A DNA stretch of 64,000 bases from Corythucha ciliata (lineage: Eukaryota; Arthropoda; Insecta; Hemiptera; Tingidae), in assembly GCA_038030265.1 (NCBI GenBank), contig CM075937.1, positions 24,346,198 through 24,410,197 on the forward strand. The letters are read 5' to 3'. The notes beneath the pieces are model-generated. The model was not told the origin of the DNA and did no database searches. It saw only the letters and a program-made list of their open reading frames with translations. Position 1 is the stretch's first letter. Each line of letters opens with the position of its first letter. The translations under genes were made by a program, and so were the position numbers. Below are positions 45,477 through 56,103 of this stretch, piece after piece.

Positions 45477-47939
45477 AGCTGGGCACACACATGCGCTACT
45501 TGCCAAGTTCCTAGCCGCTACTCGCCGAACTCCTAGTAGTGTGTATGGATACTCGCTACTTGCCGAGTAGCGAATTTTCGTACTTGTTTATGCTCGGCTT
45601 CTTTTAGCAGGGACATTATACGCGTTACTCACCGAGCTCCTAGTAGTGTGTACGGATACTCGCTACTCGCCAAGTAGCGAATATTCGTACTTGGGGTTGC
45701 TCCACTTATTTTCGATGTCGTGCAAGTACCGAGCCAAGTATTAGTTTTCTTTCCGTTGATTTTTCCGTATCCATTCTACACATCTCGAGTTTCCTGTGGT
45801 GATTTATGGTTGTGTGAGATTATCGACGGTTAAAAATATAGTAATTTCGTAATTGTCTTTATCCATGTGCATCATCGAAATAGAGTAATGGACCAAATCA
45901 AAAGGATTGTGTTGGGCTGAGGAGATCGGTATGGCGTTTCTGCTTTTAATTTGCGATTATGGCTACTCGAGCAAGTGCAAAAGTAAATTCGTACAGCCAG
46001 TGGGTTTGAAAGACTTTGTAGACGATTGTGGGAATGAGCGTATGAGGTTTGCAAAACGTCTTTCACTTTGGTACCTATTTTTTTCGATCGGTTTTTTTTT
46101 TTTTTTTTTTTTTAATTTCCCCCTCCCACTAGATTTGCGTTTCGAATCTGCAAGTTATTATCAAAAAAACTTGCGGATCAAATAAGCTTTCTAATGACCC
46201 GTCAACGTTTTAAATTAGTTGTCAGTAACGCCCTAAAACATAGCCCGGATTACCGAAAATCGTGATGTTCGGAGGGGAATTGTAGCTGATGATCTGAACG
46301 GTCGAAATGGAGGCTCGGTGCAATTTTCATGATTCACCGGTGGTTCTAACCCAAACGTCATTCGCGTTCATCACTGGAAGCCGACGACGTTTATAGTAAG
46401 ACTGTATGATAAATCTACTAGGAGCCTAGACTATCTTTGTTTTCGATTCGATTTTCTTTGCATCCCTGATTGGTGTTTTATCTGAAATCCTCACTTTAAA
46501 CGTTTGCTTCCGGGGAACATTTACCTTTAAAAAATCATGATTTTCGGTGTTCCGGGCTATGTTTTACAACTAGTCCAAGAGCAAGCGACGTAAAAAGTGC
46601 AATTTTCTTACCCAGCGCAAAAAATCGAGAATAATTTTCTAATAGTGGGGAAAATTGTCTGCCTCCTTTGGACGTGACGAAACCGGTGGCAGACGGCATC
46701 GGTGAGAATTAACACGAATTCCGGTCAGACAGGGGTTATGCTAAGAGTTTTGATAACGACTTCGGATTCAGCACACCGGAAAAACGGGAAGAAACAGCCA
46801 GAAAACAGGTGAAATCACGACGTATAATGAAAAAGTTAGAATTTTTCGAGGAGATTTGTGACATTCGTTGAAATTATTATGTCATTGTGACGGTCTTGAA
46901 AACGACATTCGAATTCAGCACATCTTACAAAACGGAAACTTGACCAAAATAGCAAACAAGTGAAAAGTAGAATATTTTTTGATACGAGTGTAGCGTAGGG
47001 GCCCGGAAATTTGATTTTCGGATTCAGATTACCTGAAACGTGGGAAACTAATGTGAACTATTTCAATCTCGGCTTTGATCGCATGTCACATAATATAAGA
47101 AATAACAGAAATCTGGGGTTTTTGAAGATTTTCCTATTTTTAGACTGTAGGTAGCGTCTCTTTTAGGGGGTCAGGGGGTTGAAATTCAAATTCAGGATAT
47201 CTCAAAACGTGAGGGAACCATATCTTTAAAAAATATTACTCGCGATGGTGTGGCGAAAAAACAAAAAATAACACGGAATTTTAAAAGGCAACCAAATTTC
47301 GGCATGTTGCCGGGGTTGTATCGTTGGGCAAATTTGAAATTCGGATTCAGCTCACCTGAAAACATTAAAATCAGTCATCAAACTTAGTCCCGGAGTTTTT
47401 TCCTCCCAAAACTACCCGCTTCCTCGACTCCAACTCGATTAAAGCGAATTTCAAACTTGACAATCAAAAGCCGAATTAAATTACTTTAAAATGGGCTCGT
47501 ATGCTCGTAAATAGAAAAAGTAAACACGCATTGCCATGCAATATTTTACATTTTAGTAAGTGAAATTGTTCAATTCACGAAACAATAAACTTTTTGCCTA
47601 TTTCGTGTAGGCAGTTTCACTACTGCTGCCTCCCCGAATTCGAGTTTCTCAAGGTAATTCCGATTTTTTGGTCTCCGATTTCAAAAATTCAATTTTTTTT
47701 TAAATTCCGTTTTATTATACATACAACAACAACAATACTGAATCTGAAATTTGAATAAGTAATTCCGTGTTGGATAATTGGTCCTAAACTGAACTTGACC
47801 TCCAACTCCAGCAGTGAGCCTCAGTTGCTACAGTGACAACAGTCTTTTGTCATTCATTTCAACGAGCTGCTTGCACGAATTTCCATCGTTTCCTAGGAGA
47901 CTATCGTACTTGACAAGTAGCGCATGTGTGTGCCCAGCT
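45477..47939. mobile_element. 2.46-kb terminal-inverted-repeat element, non-autonomous
   Basis: The left end AGCTGGGCACACACATGCGC (continuing TACTTG) is exactly complementary to the right end (47914-47939). Flanks TTTAG and TTAATA suggest a short T/A-rich target site. The GCTACTTGCC/GAGTAGCGAA motif is repeated inside the left end (45540-45690). The interior contains at least five loose copies of TTCGGATTCAGCACACC (46763, 46909, 47018, 47192, 47341) spaced about 110-175 bases. No transposase frame; 45907-46185 is a chance frame. Confidence 0.7.
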
Positions 47940-48439
47940 TAATATCAAATTCACGGATTTGGCCCGTTCAAACCAAATCTACTCATTTTTGCTCTTTCGA
48001 ACCAAAACTGAGTTCTCTGGATTTTCATTCTTTCTAAACTTGGATTTCACGGATTTTGCTCTTTTCAAGCCCTAGCAATTTCACTGGGCTCCTAGGGGTT
48101 CCAGACCCCGGCCAAAACGAATATGTACGGCTTGTCGTCAATTGTAATGGTTTGTGAGTGCTTGAGGGACGTATGATATTTGTGTCCTCCTTAACGTATG
48201 ACGTAACGTAATGTGAAAAAGCGTGCTTCTCGTTCAGTACGTGTCTGTCCTTAACTAAAATTAGCGAACCACCCCTATTTTATTGTTATGTTACCAACTC
48301 TCATTTAGGGTCACAAATTTTACGACCACGTAGGTATTTCCTTTTATATAGCGTTTGCCATTTGCATAAAATTCTGCCCTGAAGCAGTTAATTTTCACCC
48401 GTCATGAATTGCTTCATCACAGATATCACATTACTATGT
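47940..48439. repeat. Type B repeat, then intergenic sequence
   Basis: 47940-48080 carries type B units (AAATTCACGGATTTGGCCCG, ACTTGGATTTCACGG). The remainder is unremarkable. Confidence 0.4.
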
Positions 48440-48583
48440 AAAGCCTGTTCACACGATGCAATGTTTGAAGTTATATTGCATGCTGGTTTTTTAAAAACAT
48501 ATGTTCCTTGGTAGTGACAGGATGTTTTCAAAAATCCAGCATGCAAATAAGCTTCAAACATTGCATCGTGTGAACAGGGCTTA
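48440..48583. repeat. Foldback element, CCTGTTCACACG ends
   Basis: AAGCCTGTTCACACGATGCA plus ATGTTTGAAG is inverted at the right (48553-48583). A second pair, TTGCATGCTGG and CCAGCATGCAA, lies inside. Hairpin-forming, no ORF. Confidence 0.8.
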
Positions 48584-49655
48584 ACTGTAAATGGAAAACG
48601 CTAATTAATTTGTATCTAATCCCATGTAACAGCACATGGTCACTCATTTAAAATGTGAATAGCGGCATAACCCAAGGGTGAAAGAGCGGGAAAAACAACG
48701 CCCTGCGGCCGACGCAAAATGAGGCCTACAACTCCTCAAGAACTTCTAGGTGGCTTGGCTCTTTTGAAGAAACCACCAAAAATCACCCAATGGCTCTCAA
48801 TAGGCCGTAGAAATGTCTAAAAATCCAATATAATTTAATCTAAAAGAACCTGTTTGTATAATACTGTAACCCGAGCGTTACCTCGATTGACGCCATTTTG
48901 TCTTTCTTCAAAACAAATTCTTAATTTTAAGTTTTGATTAGGGATAAAAATAATTTTCGGTACATTTCCTGTCGCTCGCTATCGGTAAGATTTATTTCAT
49001 GTTAATAAAGAGCCACTCATTGTGTCCGACCCAGTGCCGATTTGTCTTTACCCCGAATGCTGTTGTTTGGGTCACCTTTCAATTTCCTGTCGATAAAGGA
49101 TTTTTGTAATGTGCCTTTCACTTCATTCGATTTCGCCTTGAGTGTCTTTTTCCTCACCGAAATCTCGGCGCTTCCTCGAATATAGAGGTGTGACTTTCGA
49201 ATTAAATTTATAGTAAGTAAATCTTAATATCGGACACTTGAGGTTTCCTTCCTAGATTTTGTTGTGTGAAGGTTATGTCAATGTTTTTCTCCTATCAGAT
49301 ATTAATCTTTACATAAACTCATTAGAATTTCATTAATTTACATCATTTTATCCTTTGGAATCGAATTTGAGGCTTATACAATCCATAAGATCTGTTGGCA
49401 AATCGTAACTAGGGTCTGTCCCGTTCAGTGTTGCTTAATTACATATCGTGAAGTGTTTGGTGACCCGTCACTCAGGCTCGCTTTTTTCATCCGCATCACT
49501 TTGTATTTATATGCTCAGATCTGTTCTTCGATGGTACTTGCGGAGAAAAAGTTCAAAGCCAGTGCTGCACTGCGTTCAAGTTAGTGGCCGGTACGAACTA
49601 GACAATGGGCTGCTATTGAACATTTAAGAAACAATTCCAATTCATTTTCAAAGTG
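48584..49655. other. Upstream of the INO80D-like gene
   Basis: AT-rich. It may contain the promoter or upstream exons of the next gene, but none was recognised. An in-frame stop lies shortly before the chosen ATG (TGA in the codons after ATG 49605). Confidence 0.3.
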
Positions 49656-52057
49656 ATGCAGGATGTACTTGTTCGAGACATGTTCAACTTATCCGACGTA
49701 AATAACACGAGGTAAGCGATTCCGCTAGTTTTAATGTGTGTAACTATTTGCGATACCCTGTCTCAACCATGTATGTTTCGTTCGTTCAATAGGTACAATG
49801 GGCACGTTCAGGTTACCTCTTGTCCTAAGATTGCCGGTGGCAAGCGTGACAGGAAGGGATGTACGAAAGGGAAGATCGAGGCTATTATGAAAAACAACTC
49901 GGTACGGCCGAAAGTATGCATCGCTGCTACCAATAAGAAGCCTTCCTCGTCTCCATCTATCGTGTCTCAACTTCATCAACAGACCACTGCTAATCATATT
50001 ATTCATCCAAGTCAGTTTTCAAAATTCACATCCGATCACCAAGAGGATCCGTACGCTTTTGCCGAGCCAGAACCTCAGTCACCATCAATCTACCACCATC
50101 AACAGCAGCAGCTACAGTTGCAGCAACAAACGGTACCTCATCATTTGACGGCAGTCGGTACGTTGTCTTGCCTCAAGAAACCGGTTCGAACCGCCGGAAT
50201 GGTGTGCCCGGATAGAGCGAAAACTGACCCGTCCAAAGTGCCAGGGCGTCAATCTCGCCCTTCAGAAGGCATGTCGAAAATCAGTAAACTTCAGGCTGAA
50301 CTGGCTCGTTCGAGAGCTATTCCGAAAAGAAAGAAATTGGAACCGATATCGCCCAATCGGTTCAAAATGGTCGACGTCCATAGCGTGCTGTCGAAAAAAG
50401 AGCCGATATCAGTGTCACTGCCCCCTAAACGGGAACCAAGACGGAGTACTTGGCAAAGGGAGCGCAACGCTAAACATGAACTCCTCGAAAGGATACACCG
50501 TTTACAGAACGAGATGAAGCAGTATAAGAAGGATTTGTATCCTCTGGGTTCGTATTAAGTTGATCGATCCCTCGAGTATAAATTGTTAAATGATTTTTCA
50601 CCTTTTCCCAGGTGTCGAGTTATCTGATTCGGACTCGGACGAATCTTTCGACTCATCCGAGGCTATTTACGAAAAAAACTGGTTTTCAAAAAATGATGCA
50701 CTATCGTCAGAAGACAGTCCTCGTGAGAGGCGAGTCGAGTCAACGAGGGTTCAAATAAGACGAAGACTGGCGCAAACTTTGCGCGCTTTAAAAGTGACAG
50801 AGGCTCCGAGCGCTCAATACGTGGAAGCCGTCACGGCTGCGGCTCGAAAATTCCCAAACGCTACTGCGTCCATTTTAGATACGAGCCTTACGAAGAAGCC
50901 AAACGCTACGAAAAGGTTAGAAAATGAATTGGTAGTAGTGAAATGGAACGATTTTACTAAACTCTATGAAAAATTCCACAGAGGTCCCCGATTCCTGTTG
51001 ACGGGCGAGAAATGCAGTTACTCGGAAGGCTGCTGGCAACAGGCATTGCCATGCACGCGACACTGCTTTCAACACATTATGTACAATGTGGACCAACGGT
51101 TATTTTCCCACTGCACAAGTAGAAGTGCGGATAATGTTCAATGCAACCGGCCGGCGCTTGACATAAAGCATGACCCTCCACTTTGTGCCATTCATCAAGT
51201 TCAACATGTAAAAGATATTTAACATTATTCTTTATATTTTATTTCTTTACACTAACGATTTACTTTGACAGACCTCATCGACTCATAGAACGGACTCCAG
51301 GCATAAAAAATCGAGCAAAAAGAGTAGAATGCTCAGCTCGTATAGAAATAGTAAAAGAAACAACAAGAAAAAGAAGAGGCACTCTCCAACGCAGGCCCGC
51401 AGTATTGACGAACGAACCTCCTCATCATCCTCGAGCCATGATTTACATAGGCGGGAGGGTGGATCTGCCTCTGGGCCCAATGTTTCCACTTCGCAGGCGA
51501 TTCTTGAACCGGGTGGGGCTCCAGTTGAAGTGAACGCCGACGGTAAGGATCCTTCTCCGTCCATTTCCGATATTCCAGTTTTCTTATTGGGCTTTTTCTT
51601 GTAGATATAGTTGAAGAAGAGGTTCTGGCTATTGCGAATCTTGATCCCGCAGAATTAGTTAATCAAGCGTCTAGATTACTCGAAGAGCACGACGATCTGC
51701 CGAACGATATCGCCAATGTATTCAATCATATACCGCCGGACGCATTCAATGACCTTTTTGGAGGTATGCTATAACTCGGCCTCTGTGTTGATTGGTGTAA
51801 CTCAATTTTATGACCACTTCACAGACAAAAACGGTGAATACGAGCCAACGCGGGAAGAAACCGAAGAACTTGAACGGGCTCTAGAAGCCGTCAACGACGA
51901 CGTTCGATCCCTCGAGCGAATGTCTCGAGCTCTTCCTCTTCTTCAATTGCCGTTTGAATCGTTTTTGAACGACCCGGTTGTGACAGCCGACCCGTTTCCA
52001 ACTTTTCACAACGGCCTGCCACCGCCAGCAACCGCAACGGATTTGAATCACTCGTAG
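49656..52057 (+). CDS. INO80 complex subunit D-like protein
   Basis: Six exons join in frame to 689 residues: 49656-49711, 49793-50547, 50612-51207, 51272-51542, 51605-51763 and 51825-52057. The introns are 61-81 nt, all GT-AG. The key domain is a C3Hc3H zinc-binding motif in exon 3: C..SEGCWQQALPCTRHCFQH, then HCTSRSADNVQCNRP and a final PPLCAIHQVQH. The C-terminal block (LDPAELVNQASRLLEEHDDL, DIANVFNHIPPDAFNDLFG, then NGEYEPTREETEELERALEA) resembles the conserved tail of INO80D. Exon 2 is Q/H-rich with EDPYAFAEPEP and basic stretches; exon 4 is K/S-rich. In vertebrates the protein belongs to the INO80 nucleosome remodeller. INO80D normally has a second, N-terminal C3Hc3H domain; it is absent here, so either a 5' exon is missed or the domain is lost. 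The related KANSL2 is the main alternative. Confidence 0.85.
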
Positions 52058-53317
52058 CCGCTCGGGCGGTCGCACGTTGACACCCCTCGCGTGTCGTCTC
52101 CCCGTTGTGAGTAACTTTTAAGTCTTTCTAGAGTTACTTCTCAGTGGTGAGATGAGCACACCGAGCCGCTGTGGGATTAATGAAACATTTTCTTCGCTCA
52201 ATCAATGGTTCTAACGAAAACAGACAAAGGAATTCACTTTTCACTGTAGATCCTTCCTGGCTCTCGTTTTTTAGAAAATTGGGGGGGGGGGGAGGCTGGA
52301 ATCGTAGTGCAGTGGCACCAGTTACTAGGAGGTTGCCCACCGACCTGGGGTACCCGGGACTGTCCCGGTTTGGCTATTCATGTCCCGGCAAGGTCATCGC
52401 GGGACGCTTTTTGTCCCACATTCGGTTCCCGGAGCGTAATTAATAAATTATCTTTGGCGGAAACGAACCAATTTCGATTCGTAGACTCAGTTGGCCACCT
52501 CAGGGCCTGAATGAACGCCTGGAGGCGATTCCATAGTTGATGATGTCTATTAAATTCTGCTAGAAAATGATAATGAGCCGAAACCGCGAATTTGTTTTTT
52601 GACTAACTAGACAACTTGGTAAACTCGGTCCTTGCATGAGCCTCTACAAAATGCTGCTGAAAGTTAGTTTCGGTGGAATTCATTGCCATTATTTGTACGA
52701 GGGGCCTATTCTTGAACGCCTTGGCAACACTAGTTTCGACTGCAATTTTGCTTTTTTGAGGAAGCAACATAGGAATTCTTGAAATTAGCAGTATTGCTTT
52801 GGGCGTCATTTTTCTCAGGCTGTGTTGTATTTTTTATTTTTTTATTTATAAAAATAATAAAAAATAGGTATTTTTTAAACACCCCCAGCCATCCCCCAGC
52901 CGGTGTTTCCATTTTTGTCGATTCGATTACAAAATTGCCTTCTCTGTTGTCATGGGAAACCCGACTGTTTCCATTTAGTTTTTTACAAGAAGGAATTTAT
53001 TTTTCACAGTTGAGCTTTCTTGTTCGGTGAGTGCGGTTTGTAAAAACAAAATAGAATCCTTCGAAAAACGAATATTTCGTCTAGTCGTTAGGCGTCAACC
53101 GAAAAATGAGTTGCCAGTGACCTGAACCAGCGACATGCCCACGAGAAACGCTCAGTATGGGGAGGCAAGGAAGGGCTGCACGCCACAATTACGCTCACGA
53201 GCATATCTCAGATGGGTTGGGCAATGAAGTCGAAGTTTAAAAGTTGTCCTTGTTGTGCATAAAAGTGGATGTAATTTAGGTCCATCAGTATTCTTCGACC
53301 AGAATCCCGGGACTAGC
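52058..53317. other. Downstream of the INO80D-like gene, no gene seen
   Basis: Includes a run of 12 G (52281-52292) and a GTCCCGG-rich patch near 52360-52410 resembling hAT subterminal repeats. No coding exon. Confidence 0.35.
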
Positions 53318-53450
53318 CTAAGGTCCCTTGCACATTAGGGAAAAAAGTCGCCCAGGTGCGACGTCGAACTCTTGCAGTAAAAATACATACAACTCTATGG
53401 GGCCTTTCACATTTGGCGCCGACGCGGGAGACGTCTCACCCCCGAAAAAA
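53318..53450. repeat. GGGGCCTTTCACATT dispersed element, copy 2
   Basis: TTGCAGTAAAAATACATAC and AACTCTATGGGGCCTTTCAC followed by GCCGACGCGGGAGACG match the element at 21868-22030. Confidence 0.55.
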
Positions 53451-54004
53451 AAATACCCTGGCACGAACAATAGGTGTTTTTTTCTCCTATTGTCGAAATG
53501 GGCTAATTCAGCGTCGACAACGAGATATTCTTGCCCCATGTGGGCGCTTAGAGGGACGATAATGAGCTCTGCTGCTGTAGTCGAAAACTCTCATTTTAAC
53601 AAAGAATTTCTAATAGCTCTAGCTTTAGAGATTTTTAAAAAAAATCACAACTGAAAAGGAATCCCCGCGGTTATTTTATTGCGTCGATTCCAGTATTGCT
53701 AACAAATGGTATTCTTGAAACACTGAAACACTCTGCAGCCCAGACAACATTGCTTTCACTTCTCTCAAAGCAACATTACCGTCAAATCAATGTTGCAAAA
53801 TTCTCACAATTTCAAGAATAGGGTACCAGGACTTTTCGAATTGGGCGACTTCACATTAACATACAAAGTTGCATTGGTGCCCATTTTGAAGCAGGGACCT
53901 TCCTGAGTAACATCTTTTTTCTCCCCCCGTTCCTATAACCTTCTCCAAGCCAGTGCTACAACTGTTTTAGTAAAGCTTCTTTTTCTTGTTCCGCTTTTTT
54001 TGTG

Positions 54005-54577
54005 ATGGAGGTAAAGTCAGAGCAGCGTGTTTGCGTGAAATTTTGCGTAAAATTGAGCAATCCTTTGAGAAAACTTTTTAAATGAATCAGGAAGGCTTTG
54101 GTAATGTATTGATGAGCCGTTGATAGTGTCACGAGTGGTTCAAACGGTTCAAGAAAGGCAGAACCTCAGGCAGAACGGTTCAGGAAGGCCTTCAACCTCA
54201 ACTGACGATTCTCAAGTGGCCAAAGTGAATGCCATTGAGCTTTCCAACCGTCGTTTGACGATTCGAGAGATTTTGACCCAAAAATTGGAGATGAGAAGGG
54301 TTGCAGCCAAATTCGTTTCAAGACTGACGCCATGGCAACCCTTCCTTAGCCCCCCTATTCACCTGATCTCGGTTCATGTGACTTCTGGAAGTTCCCCAAA
54401 CTAAAGTACCCAATGAAAGGATATCGGTTTCAGACGAGAGAGGACATAAAGGAAAAAACGCGAGAACAGCTAAAAAGCATCCCTAAAGAAGGCTTTTCCA
54501 GACGCTTCGAACATTGGAATCACCGGTGGAAGAATGTACTCGCTCCCAAGGGGAGTACTTTGAAGGCGACAAATTAG
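54005..54577 (+). pseudogene. Mariner-family transposase remnant
   Basis: The start (MEVKSEQRVCVKFCVKL) and a following GRPSTSTDDSQVAKVNAIE, NRRLTIREI and MRRVAAKFV are the DNA-binding half of a mariner transposase. It then jumps directly to a C-terminal part in another frame (DFWKFPKLKYPMKGYRF, EHWNHRWKKC, GEYFEGD). The central catalytic region is deleted and several stops and frameshifts are present, so it is dead. The right flank TTTTTGATCAGACCTCGTGT near 54628-54648 looks like a mariner terminal repeat; no matching left end was found. Confidence 0.85.
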
Positions 54578-54662
54578 AATAATTTTTCCCTCAAGTTAAT
54601 AAAGAGTTATTGAGAAAGTCCTGTAACTTTTTGATCAGACCTCGTGTATAGTGTAATGGTGC

Positions 54663-54813
54663 CATTACACGTGAGAGTAACTCTCGAAAGTTGAACTCTC
54701 TGAGAGTGCCACGATGCCCTTTCCGAAAACTCTCTGGCCCATTTAGACTGGCGAGTTAAGCTCTCGACAGTACTCTCAAGAGCAAAAAACTCTCGAATGT
54801 AAACGCAGCTTAA
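54663..54813 (-). repeat. CTCTC/GAGAG-rich dispersed element, copy 2
   Basis: Reverse-complement match to 2418-2570 over essentially the whole block. It directly follows the mariner remnant and ends CGCAGCTTAA. Confidence 0.7.
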
Positions 54814-55204
54814 CGTTGATTTTAGGAGCCCACCTGGCACCGGATGTGTAAACGGGTCCACAGGGTTTCGGTAAAAGTCTTGATTGGGACCCGTTATTGT
54901 TTTTGGACGCATGCGGGATTCTGGTTTCACCGACGCGATTTGTTAAGTTTGGGTTTAGATTATACGGTTGGGAGGGACCTCACCGCCAAAGCGCCCAAAT
55001 TGGGATTGGTTGGGGTACCAGATGCACTCGAAGACCACGGATTTAGTTACGGAATTTTGATTAATTAACAAGAAGAGGTTTATTCGATTAATAGATATTA
55101 CAGAATGATTGGGGGGGGGGAGAAATAAATAGAGGAAGAGAAGAAGTTAACAGAAGGAAAGCTGGAAGAGGAGTCTGTTTTTCCGCTCTGGAACTGCAGT
55201 GATG

Positions 55205-55532
55205 ATTCCTCGACCCCCTCCAATCACCCCCCTCTACTACTCGGCATACATTTTCTCGCCTTATTTCTGCACCAATCCTGGTTTTTCAGGACTCGTTTTA
55301 ATCTTCAGGAAATTCCGCATATGCAGTAGTTTTCCTTTTTTCAAATAAGTCGAAAAAAAAACGTGAAATTACAAGGTAAAAGTTCAAGGCGAATTTAAAA
55401 TAACTTCTGGGATGAAATTTAAAAACAGGAAAACTACTTCATATGCGGAATTTTTTGAAGATTAAAACGAGTCCTTAAAAACCAGGATTGGTGCAGTAAT
55501 AAGGCGAGAATATGTATGCCGAGTACTCCCCC
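55205..55532 (+). repeat. Foldback element, family F11, copy 1
   Basis: Left arm about 55227-55336 and right arm 55427-55532 are inverted copies (GGCATACATTTTCTCGCCTT, CACCAATCCTGG, AATCTTCAGGAAATTCCGCA). It has a ~90-bp spacer containing AAATAAGTCG and CAAGGTAAAAGTT. Family member at 63425-63789. The right end GTACTCCCCC is followed by TTAT. Confidence 0.8.
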
Positions 55533-55533
55533 T

Positions 55534-56103
55534 TATCAGAACACTTATCGGAAACCAGCAACCAAACGCCCATCACATCCGACTATCCGTGCCTGACGAA
55601 AATCGTACCATACGCCACCGCCAGCCCCGGGCAACCAATCCCACTCTCCGGTGCAGGACAACTCATCGTCTCTGCGACAATCAACGGAAAAACGGGACCT
55701 CTCTTCCTTGATACCGGGGCAGAGGTCACTCTCGTCCGACTAGAGTTAGTACCTGGTCCCTACGAGCCACGGTACGCTAAAATCAAAGGCATTTCGGGGC
55801 ATACTATTAACGTACTCGGCAGTTAAACGTTCCCCATACGAATCATCCCCATTTCCCTCGTCCGTTTTCTTCATCGTTGCGAAACAACCTTCAACCCACG
55901 CCTATCGAGCCACCACTGTCACCGCCTTCCGAGTCTTCGCGTGATCCCGTCAGGTCGCTAGGTCCGCGTGGTGTGCCTTTTCCCCGAGTTTGTAGTGTTG
56001 TTGTGTGTTAATAAATAAGTTTTTCTATCTTTTTAATCCTCTTCTTAATTCCCCCCAGTAATAAGCCCTCCCCGAATATCGCCACTCAAAAGGCTTGTTA
56101 CAA
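55534..56103 (+). pseudogene. Internally deleted LTR retrotransposon remnant
   Basis: 55534-55826 encodes a retropepsin-type aspartic protease segment with LFLDTGAEVTLV and IKGISGHTINVLG. A TAA stop follows, then the same frame reads a few more protease-like codons. The sequence next becomes a proline/arginine-rich polyprotein C-terminus (PPLSPPSESSRDP, GPRGVPFPRV), so reverse transcriptase and most of integrase are missing. A poly(A)-signal region (AATAAATAAG, about 56011) and TTGTTACAATTGGTGCTAGG (56095-56114) look like LTR end and primer-binding-site sequence. Ty3-like rather than BEL is a guess. Dead. Confidence 0.7.
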
